In this document: in pieces, positions 58,001-64,000 of the stretch
Layout: every line of letters begins with the position of its first letter
Position numbering within the stretch: the stretch's first letter is position 1
Assembly (NCBI GenBank): GCA_026874595.1
Contig: CM049317.1
Span: forward strand, 29,506,901 to 29,570,900
DNA: 64,000 nucleotides
Direction: 5' to 3'
Source of the DNA: Sipunculus nudus
Lineage: Eukaryota; Annelida; Sipuncula; Golfingiida; Sipunculidae
Translations under genes and position numbers: made by a program
The notes under the pieces: model-generated
The model's database searches: none
Told to the model about the DNA's origin: nothing
The model's input: only the letters and a program-made list of their open reading frames with translations

Positions 58001-60349
58001 TTTTATCAAGCGACATTGTCGGGCGATTTTTTAAGCCGATATTCTTAAAATCGGCTCGATTTAGTTGGCCTATTTTCGGTGTCACATTTACCGTCGCGCA
58101 CGTTGCCACTTCTCGATTACCACTCGCATCAGTGCGATCTGCTACAGAGCTTTCTAGGAAGATTACCAAAGGAAACACTTGGTCGCTTTGCGACTTGTCC
58201 ACCGGAATTTGCTATACTGCGAAAGCTTGAATTGTGGGTTAAACTCGGAACTGTATGTGAAATGAGATGAACCGTCTTTTATCAGTTTTATGAGGTTATC
58301 TACGCATATCTTCAGTCATCTGCTTGGTTTGGTAAAACCCTACATCCAACCTTAGGATACTAGATTCCGGAGTATCATTTCACCAGGCACGAGGCTTTTT
58401 TTAAAAAGGTAACTACCCTACCCAGATTAAGAAAACGACATTCTACGTCTATGTTCATGTGATTTCTAGGATAACCCTTTTCTAGGAATTCAAAGAAGTG
58501 ATATGTGTTCTTCTATTCTTTATAAATCAGATGACACTTTATCTTCCTTTTTCATTTCACTGCTTCATCCAACAAACGCCAACAGCAGCTGATATATTCC
58601 ATGTCAATCAGTATAGATTAGGACAAATATTTAATCCTATTGCATATATTGTTTTCAGCTTTACGTTGCATTTTCGCGTGCAAGAGCCTTAACGACATAC
58701 ATTTGTCTGTTGTCACGCCTAAGATTATATGCCTCACGTCTTTTTCCAAACGTATTTCTTTTTTGTGATTTGTTTAATAGCATAATTTGCCATTCACAGT
58801 ACAATCAAAACCAGCTTATTGCAGAACTATTTATCTTACAGAACCGTTAATTTTCCAAGGGTTTATCTAGTATAAATAATATTGTTCCCTGAATATCAGG
58901 GGTATTGATTACATTCATCATCTCCTTTGCTAAAAAGTTGGGAAATTATATCCTCCATGGGTAAGAAAATTTGTCCTATTCAATACTAAAGTTATAAAAT
59001 TAAAAATTAAAAGGAAATAATTCATATCTAGTGGAAAATCCTCATGAAATTCATCAGCTATTTTTTCCTGCTTAAAACGTCGTTCAACGGTCCGTTTTGT
59101 GTGACTTCGAGTACATGTATATGTTCGTAAATCTGCTATGCGAAAAGAAAAAGTGGCTAATTTATCTTGAATGTAATCAATCATTTAATCACATAACAGT
59201 GTGTATGATCCATAAATCATACCGCATGTTATCAGTGAGTGACAATGGTCCTCTTATTTTTGATATATGTCTTTTTGTGTCTATTTTAAAATAAGAACAG
59301 TCATGGTTCGACATAAACATTTTTTATACAAAATTGTATCAGATTCGAAGAGCATAAACGCTTTTTTCATGTGATTTCAAAGTAAGGACTTCAGTAATAT
59401 TGACGTCATCGTCTTCGTTAAACACAAAATCGTATATTCAAAGGGACGGGGTATCAACGCACACCCAACCCCACCCAACGACCACCTCGGTAAAAATTAC
59501 AACCACGTTCATTTTTGTTCTTATTTTAGCTATTTATATAAGACCTCGCTTAGAGGATCATCTCGAAAATGCGACCGCGTTAACGAGGTCTCAATGGAGG
59601 TCGTAATTTCGAAGTTTTACTGTATAATCTAATTAACCCATTTAACACTATAACACACACTGACAGACGCACAAGTTGCTTGGGAGTAAATGGTAAAGGC
59701 CCGGATAGCTAATACCCACGCAATATGTCGAACAAGCACAGACACATTGAGCTAGACATGTTATTTTGCATTGTGTCTACATTAGTTAATAAATATGAAA
59801 GCTTATCTTATAACTCCTCAGGAATTCGTATGACACATGATTAATCGTGTAATGCAGCCATACTAAGACTGATGTTAACCCTTGATATGCACAGTATATC
59901 ATCATCTTTATAAACTGAATATGATGATAATAATTTTGGAAAATGCTTATGGTTAATCCAATAAACATGCTAGTATGAAAAGTAATTATTTTTTAATAAT
60001 ATATCTACACTTACCATGGCAACAGCAGAGTGAAGCGTCTATTTTGTTGAACGTTATGTATCCATCTGCCAAGTGGCGTCCGTGTTTTGATAAGCAAAAC
60101 AACTTTATCTTTAACAGCTGAATATACAAGAAGCAGTACACCTAAAATAGTCAATACCATCAGAGCAATGTTATCTAATCCTTTTAAATACACGGCATAT
60201 GTAAAATACGCCCCATAGGCCAGGAGGCCTAGCACTGCAGTTGTTTTCATTATACATTGTTTGTGCTTGTCAAAAGTCTCTCCGACGCTTTTATGAATTT
60301 GTTCTACCTTGGAAGGCGTTGTTATTGTTTCACTAATGACATAAGACAT
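41558..60349 (-). CDS. SLC28A: SLC28/CNT-family concentrative nucleoside transporter-like protein
   Basis: Eleven exons (60015-60349, 57044-57185, 55926-56183, 48429-48590, 47990-48115, 47300-47430, 46549-46717, 45629-45808, 45214-45319, 42271-42345, 41558-41616) give 580 codons plus TGA with all phases matching. Family landmarks: QFVLGLLVLRWRDG, WLGNQMSLFLSY, AGSSYVYG, ANIFLGG, SEIH, SLMSAPAALAIGNIMYPE, EAAVNGA, INATISWLG, SYALCKFAN and FMTACIAG. Known CNTs are plasma-membrane sodium or proton/nucleoside symporters. Here the HP1 motif GQTEAPL is replaced by GGPQVG and the signature GxKxxxNEFVAY by GVSIFVNGALAN, so both glutamates studied in human CNT3 (343, 519) are absent. Substrate is therefore uncertain. 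Confidence 0.92.
42271..42345 (-). CDS. SLC28A: SLC28-like exon 10
   Basis: The acceptor is TTTTCTTCTATAG; 75 bp, phase 1-1. DVMPSLALRALIGGNVAAFM and TACIAG match the last conserved segment (LRAL..G....L..AC.AG). The donor is GCAG|GTGAGTG. Confidence 0.88.
42720..44890. repeat. Seven-unit tandem array, ~325-350 bp unit, in an SLC28-like intron
   Basis: The marker gggtaacagagacctaattt recurs near 42827, 43152, 43485, 43809, 44142, 44490 and 44837. Each unit also has a catgtcaag..agaagattc block, a ccctgttaacaga.gacca block, ctgcag.aactgatgaaac and aatatgcatgcaaagaatcatgg. Several carry a G-rich run (ggtggtggtgggggggggg at 43432). Units are clearly diverged. No coding frame crosses the unit borders. 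Confidence 0.88.
45214..45319 (-). CDS. SLC28A: SLC28-like exon 9
   Basis: The acceptor is TTTATAATAATAG. It encodes TRTEVISSYALCKFANVTGL and then AVQLGAMMALCPQKK. CNTs have TYALCGFAN[FI][SG]S[IL]GI; the Asn is kept but the following Ser-Ser or Gly-Ser is Thr-Gly. The donor is AAAG|GTAAGAC. Confidence 0.9.
45629..45808 (-). CDS. SLC28A: SLC28-like exon 8 (altered signature motif)
   Basis: The acceptor is AATATTTTCAG. LIFSYVFYPLTFMMGVDGRD is followed by GEVIGVSIFVNGALANRMLA, where CNTs have G.K...NEFVAY..L. The donor is TCCTCG|GTAAACA, phase 0. If this weak donor is skipped, the frame continues 15 codons to TAA at 45584-45586, giving a truncated form. Confidence 0.88.
46462..46524. repeat. 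(TA)n microsatellite
   Basis: TA run starting 24 bp inside the intron after SLC28-like exon 7. Confidence 0.95.
46549..46717 (-). CDS. SLC28A: SLC28-like exon 7
   Basis: The acceptor is TGTGGTTGCAG. KEQSLVEAAVNGATIFGSLY, then FINATISWLGARIGQPRLTL. EAA.NGA and FINA.LSWLG are family signatures. The donor is CAG|GTACTTA. A (TA)n run begins 24 bp into the intron. Confidence 0.92.
47085..47155 (-). repeat. TCGCGA-type dispersed motif, copy
   Basis: Contains cttttcgcgaatatcgtgaa followed by ttttaaaacctcg, the reverse orientation of the 30018-30080 motif. It lies in an SLC28-like intron. Confidence 0.5.
47300..47430 (-). CDS. SLC28A: SLC28-like exon 6
   Basis: The acceptor is GTCGGCGACTGTAG. IPAEYLLAASLMSAPAALAI and GNIMYPEVEDTQ match the strongly conserved SVMSAPAALA..K..PE block. 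The donor is CCATG|GTAAGAT. Confidence 0.93.
47990..48115 (-). CDS. SLC28A: SLC28-like exon 5 (HP1 second half)
   Basis: The acceptor is TTTAATTATCTAG. PQVGTTIQPLLQKMTNSEIH occupies the place of TEAPLLIRPY...S.SE.H with no length change. Then come VFVCGFASVSGAIMAIFMSF and G|GTAAGT. The replaced residues include the nucleobase-contacting Thr and Glu. Confidence 0.9.
48429..48590 (-). CDS. SLC28A: SLC28-like exon 4 (HP1 first half)
   Basis: The acceptor is AATTATTTAACCAG. It encodes NLTVVFYFGCVYNILNYMGL and then ATPALSFISAANIFLGG. The donor is GGG|GTGAGTG. The Gln of GQTEAPL is already Gly at the exon end. Confidence 0.92.
49760..50512 (+). pseudogene. Unidentified decayed coding-like segment in the big SLC28-like intron
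   Basis: Less AT-rich than its surroundings, with two adjacent open frames (50047-50292 ending TGA, and 50279-50512 including LLSQMNIFNELNQIQQGLSV and VRVMPPTEWDEIREYLKKPL). Interrupted frames continue upstream. It is probably the remnant of a mobile-element protein or processed gene. I do not recognise the family. Confidence 0.3.
50520..51370 (+). repeat. ~158-bp tandem repeat array, left member of an inverted pair
   Basis: The words ttttcatgaccaaag/tttttatggtcaaagc recur at about 50681, 50839 and 50997, and aatatgcaattagggcc..actgacgaaaatttt recurs at the same spacing. Reverse-oriented units of the same family occupy 52680-53560. Confidence 0.7.
51988..52052. repeat. (TA)n microsatellite
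   Basis: TA run between the two inverted ~160-bp arrays. A run of 12 G lies at about 51943-51957. Confidence 0.95.
52680..53560 (-). repeat. ~160-bp tandem repeat array, right member of the inverted pair
   Basis: The marker tttgaccatgaaaaca recurs near 52762 (diverged), 52907, 53063, 53226 and 53389. Its reverse complement matches the left array unit (aatatgcaaattagggcaat, tagacttatgttttcatggt). Confidence 0.7.
54429..54579 (+). repeat. Left LTR of the miniature element, with tRNA-like promoter boxes
   Basis: TG...CA ends with a 7-bp terminal inversion, TGTTACG/CGTAACA. An A-box-like TAGCAAAGCGA starts at 54486 and a B-box-like GGTTCGAAACT at 54528, 42 bp apart, which is the spacing found in tRNA genes. 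Confidence 0.75.
54698..54854 (+). repeat. Right LTR of the miniature element
   Basis: An A-box-like TAGCGAAGCGG at 54755-54765 and a B-box-like ATTTCGAATCC at 54799-54809, 44 bp apart. A stem gctagtgaagc/gctagcgaagc-type repeat precedes the A box in both LTRs. Confidence 0.75.
55035..55700 (+). mobile_element. Degenerate retroposon fragment(s)
   Basis: Words cagacctccaccaaggcagc, gatccagatgatgatcc, atttcattaaaatgcgattg, gttaacagacaaaa and ttggtcgaggtaatgatacctcc resemble a widespread animal retroposon 3' region. A poly(A) run of about 25 lies at 55302-55326, and a partial inverse ccttggcgggggtatgtagc at ~55655. The exact family is not certain. Confidence 0.4.
55926..56183 (-). CDS. SLC28A: SLC28-like exon 3
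   Basis: The acceptor is CATGGTTTCAG. VNWHLVIRSVLSQFVLGLLV is followed by LRWRDGARAVEWLGNQMSLF, AGSSYVYGSEESAHPFF and a tail ending FSFQ. The donor is CAG|GTGCGTA. QF.LGL.ILR..G is highly typical of CNTs. The intron that follows is 7.3 kb. Confidence 0.92.
57044..57185 (-). CDS. SLC28A: SLC28-like exon 2
   Basis: The acceptor is GTTTATTTTAG. It encodes AIYLILVVVILALTIPEII, ARSLGGLFLLVFLCFLVSK and DHSK. The donor is AAG|GTGAGAA, phase 0. SLxGL and the SK preceding the next exon's W are family features. Confidence 0.9.
57358..57602 (+). mobile_element. Second tRNA-derived SINE family copy
   Basis: The head has A box AGCTGAGTGGT (~57373) and B box GGGTCGATTCT (~57413). A body with ggttttctccgggtcctccg and gtttcctccacccttactg follows, then an AT-rich tail aaataaataaattt. 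A likely target duplication, ataatatac, occurs at ~57347 and ~57603. It lies in SLC28-like intron 1, antisense to the gene. Confidence 0.75.
60015..60349 (-). CDS. SLC28A: SLC28-like exon 1 (start; first membrane segments)
   Basis: The ATG is at 60347-60349 (MSYVISETITTPSKVEQIHK). Hydrophobic segments TTAVLGLLAYGAYFTYAV and NIALMVLTILGVLLLV follow. The donor is CCATG|GTAAGTG. A TTGCAG at ~60380 could be the acceptor of a noncoding upstream exon. The same start is conserved in the relic at 37995, which supports this ATG. Confidence 0.85.
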
Positions 60350-60533
60350 TGTAACTGGTATAATCCGGGCCTGATATTGCAGATGTACTCACTTCTAACT
60401 GAACTGGTAAGTGTGTTATGGGCCTCTACTGATAAAGGATCGATCATGACAAAGCGTGCCCACTCCTAGGGCCCGTGAAAATGTCAATGTATACTTGAGG
60501 TCAATGTTGTGAGTTGATCTCCTTGATTTATGA

Positions 60534-60552
60534 TGATAATAATAATAATAAT

Positions 60553-60593
<41 letters not shown>

Positions 60594-60636
60594 TGATGAT
60601 GATGATGATGATGATGACGACAATAATAATAATAAT

Positions 60637-60704
<68 letters not shown>

Positions 60705-60874
60705 TGATGATAATGATGATAATAATAATAATAATAATAATATTATTAATAATAATAATAATAATAATAATGATGATGATGATGATGACGACGATGATGA
60801 TAATAATAATAATAATAACAACAATAAAATAATAATAATAGTAATAATAATAATAACAACGACAATATTAATAT

Positions 60875-60951
<77 letters not shown>

Positions 60952-61051
60952 TGATGATAATGATGATAATAATAATAATAATATTATTAATAATAATAAT
61001 AATAAAAATAATGATGATGATGATGATAATGACGACAATAATAATAATAAT

Positions 61052-61116
<65 letters not shown>

Positions 61117-61158
61117 TAATGATGATGATGATGATAATGACGACAATATTAATATATT

Positions 61159-61202
<44 letters not shown>

Positions 61203-61226
61203 TAACAATAATAATTTATATTATTA
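60534..61226. repeat. Long (TAA)n/(GAT)n microsatellite
   Basis: About 690 bp of ataata interspersed with blocks of gatgatgat and cgacgat. It begins about 185 bp upstream of the SLC28-like start codon. Long poly-Asn, poly-Ile and poly-Leu open frames here are artefacts of the repeat. Confidence 0.97.
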
Positions 61227-61802
61227 CTTTATTAGAATAATTATATTTTTCATATTTACTTGTCACTGGTTAAGGATTCATCATTGAAAACAAAAATAGA
61301 GGAGCTCGGATTTAAGGCAGTAGCTGCGTATATACTACCAAGCCGCCCCCGGTGTTCATTAGTTAAATATCTTCAGTTATAATATCATTTGTAGTGACAA
61401 TGGACTTATTTTTTTATAAATATTTTTCGAAAAAGGTCAGCATGGAACATACCGGTGGCTTATTTCCGATGCACCAGTTAATACTGGTTGGACACTGTTT
61501 GCGAACACCCCTACCCTATGTGAACCCAGATATTCGTTGGTTAACTATGGTATCTATATAAAACTGCATATAAGTTATGACTCGACATTTCTGAGCACTC
61601 TTTGAGCCGTAGCAGGAATTGACCTTATCACTGATATCGTGACCTCTTACTTTAAGTGTAGCTTGTCTGCCGTTATAGATCATGATATAGCTGGCGGCCA
61701 CGTGTGCGACGTACCTTCTTATAGACTATAGTAGGCTTATGGTAATATATCACCGAGGCTACGATATATATCACAAACCAAAGTCAGATATTGTATAAGT
61801 GG

Positions 61803-62115
61803 GTGACGTCAATTTATCTTCATTGGTGGGGAATGACTCGCAGGTTTTGGACCATAATCAAAAGTTAGGACAACTTTAATATATATATATATAATTAAGT
61901 AAAGGTTTTAAAAAAATAAGGTATTATGTTTTCAGTAATTATTAATTCTCATCCATGTTTAGATATAGGTAAAGTATTTCACAATAAACTCAGAAATGGA
62001 ACCAAAGTCTATAATTTTAAGTATTAATATATTTCATTTCCAATATAAATATTATTCCCTGAATTTCAGGGGGATGTTTGCATTGACCATCCCCCCTTGC
62101 TAAAAAGTGTTTGGG
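61803..62115 (+). repeat. Dispersed repeat, copy of the 27246-27656 family
   Basis: Shares gacgtcaatttat, aaaaataaggtattatgttt, gaaccaaagtctataattt and ttgctaaaaagt with 27246-27656. A partial copy is near 58870-58960 (ttccctgaat.tcagggg). Confidence 0.65.
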
Positions 62116-62571
62116 GATATATACACACACCCCGCATTGACTCCCCTGGTACTGGTATCGTTGACCTTACTTTATCGATAGGATGATGATAAACTACAAC
62201 CCAATAGAAAGCCTGATATTTAACTAACGACCTGTGGTAACTAGAAATAGTCAGCAGCCAGCACGTGTATGGCGAAACATAATTGGCCTAAATTCGAAAT
62301 TAGTTAATGATGACAGACCGCCGCACGATCAAACTTTTTGAAAAAGGCTGCCAACCTAAGCCATCCCCTGAAGTTTATTCTATATGCATATTTAGGTAAA
62401 AAAAAGACGTACGTAGGTCTCCTGGAGTATAAAAGAATCGATTTCAATTTTTTTCTGTCTTCTTTTTGTTGCGCTATATCTCCGATAAGACTGATTTTCA
62501 AAAGTTGAAATTTTGGTTCCATATTAGTTCTTTGTCACATATTTACATCATTTTAAAATATTTGTTGTTGG

Positions 62572-62925
62572 AAGTAACCGCCTCCATTTTTTAAATGCTA
62601 ACTTAACTTAGTATACGTACATCTTCAGAATTCCATTCCGGTTTTGGTCTACGTGACAGGGCAGTATCACACGCTTCCTCTCATTTTATATCCTGGTGTT
62701 AACCAGGCCAAGTAACTATTGCACATGCGGGCCCCAGGTGCATAATCGTCTCCATTTCTGGGTCATACCTTCGAGAAACCCTCGAAAAACTCGTTTACGA
62801 GTGAAACACGGCCGTGGGGCACGACCGTCGGATGGGGATGACCGTTAAAAAAATCTCACTGCTTCGGCTGATATTCGAACTCTCGATCTCCCGGCTTTGA
62901 GTCCTGTGCTCTATCCCAGAAGCCG
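62572..62925 (-). mobile_element. tRNA-derived SINE, third copy
   Basis: Matches 4847-5233 along its length (gaattccattccggtttt, ccaggcc, gggtcataccttcgagaaac, cttcggctgatattcgaact). The head retains a recognisable B box, but the A box is eroded (ctctatcccagaagcc). Confidence 0.72.
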
Positions 62926-63586
62926 GTAGATTTAATTTTTATTTTGACCTTATTCTAAATTCCCTACACTCCATAGCCAATTCCCCATTATTGCTCAATT
63001 GAGACCCCCCCCCCCCCCCTCCCGGTAGGGAGGGCTCATAGTGATCGCTTACATTCAGTTTTTCATTCCCCCTAAAACGTTCCATGAAAAAGAGACATAG
63101 AATCTGAAATCTTATACTGCTTATACATAAGGTATCGTATTTTGTATATATTATCGTGTGAAGTACATGTATCGCAATAAAGTTTCGCGTTACGTATCAT
63201 CTTGTGAGATAATGCATCGTTACGGCCCTAGTCGATGGATAAATGGACTCATGGATATAAATTCATACTAGTATCTTGCTGGTATATATTGATCATTTTT
63301 ATATTTAAAATATCTACACCGAATATTTTGAAGAACAAAAATAAGTTTTATTTTCGCGTCAGGAAACATAAATTTGAATGTTGTCACGGAAAAATTAGAG
63401 GCCAGACCTGACTTGCCGGATCAAGATCAACGTTCCTGCTATCTTGTGGTAACTTTAATAACTAATCAGTAAGATGTTGCGAGGACCCGCGACCACTATG
63501 GCTGCGTGATCCAATTACAGGTAACAGAACTTTTGGATAATGAGATCCTTGGAGTGCGGACTGGATAGTTATCGTAGCATTTAGTT

Positions 63587-64000
63587 CAGTGGCGTACCTA
63601 AGGGGGGGGGGCAGGGGCGGTCCGCCACGGGCGGCACATTTTGGGCGGCATTTCGAGGAATTAGTATAACGAGTGGTACAAGGAATTCCCCAAAAAATAC
63701 AAATTTGTCCTTTTTGTCCCATGTTCAAGTATTCCAGGGATTATAAACTGGACAATGGAACCTACCAAATGATTAGCGAACGATTTGTACATTTTTTTTA
63801 TGGACGGCGATTCTTGAATTTAGTGTGATCAGTGGCACAAGGAGTTCTCTAAATGTACAAATTTGGCCTTTATGTCCCATGTTCAAGTATTCCAGGGATA
63901 ATAAACTGGACAATGGAACCTACTAAATGATTAGAGAACGTTTTGTACATTTTTTTATGGGCGGCACTTCTGGATTTAGTAGTATCAGTGGCATAAGGAG
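63587..64000 (+). mobile_element. hAT-like terminus followed by a 158-bp tandem array, cut by window end
   Basis: CAGTGGCGTACCTAAGG at 63587, followed by a G run and ggcggtccgccacgggcggc, looks like a hAT-type terminal inverted repeat. Units then start at about 63645, 63803 and 63960 (ggcggca...ttagt...cagtggcacaaggag) with a 157-158 bp period. The third unit runs off the edge. No transposase is visible. Confidence 0.55.

Noticed and set aside
60514-61163. Poly-Asn, poly-Ile and poly-Leu open frames
   Set aside because: Translations of the TAA/GAT microsatellite.

Overview
The window is from an animal nuclear genome. It is AT-rich, its genes are split by long introns with conventional GT/AG borders, and it is full of (TA)n runs, tRNA-derived SINEs, terminal-inverted-repeat elements and minisatellites. 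The gene types and repeat style suggest a marine invertebrate, most likely a mollusc such as a bivalve. That placement is inference, because no species-diagnostic locus is present.

Layout. (1) 608-13074, plus strand: the last ten coding exons of a gamma-glutamyltransferase (glutathione hydrolase) gene. The membrane anchor and first exon(s) lie upstream of the window. (2) 15231-32735, minus strand: a secreted multi-domain protein, probably a protease inhibitor. It has a TATA-box promoter, a noncoding first exon, a signal-peptide exon, two Kunitz or Kunitz-like exons, one long exon of about seven antistasin-like cysteine repeats, a small cysteine-rich exon, a third Kunitz exon and a tentative last exon. 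It is convergent with the GGT gene. (3) 32766-41557: intergenic, holding a ~3 kb inverted repeat, a frameshifted copy of the first exon of the neighbouring transporter gene, and a decayed copy of a Kunitz exon. (4) 41558-60349, minus strand: a complete 11-exon concentrative nucleoside transporter (SLC28/CNT family) gene of 580 codons. Splice phases fit throughout, but both hallmark substrate/cation-site motifs are replaced. (5) 60350-64000: its upstream region with a ~690 bp TAA/GAT microsatellite, a SINE, and at the end a hAT-like terminus running into a 158-bp tandem array.

The three genes do not form a pathway and no operon logic applies. The most unusual material is structural. A 44-bp minisatellite is built from the 3' end of the third Kunitz exon plus its own splice donor, and the GGT gene carries a near-perfect 114-bp duplication across another exon/donor border. 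A 426-bp LTR element has no coding capacity and carries Pol III A and B boxes inside its LTRs. A TTAA-flanked foldback element is nested inside a TA-flanked element. Several inverted or tandem arrays lie inside the transporter introns.
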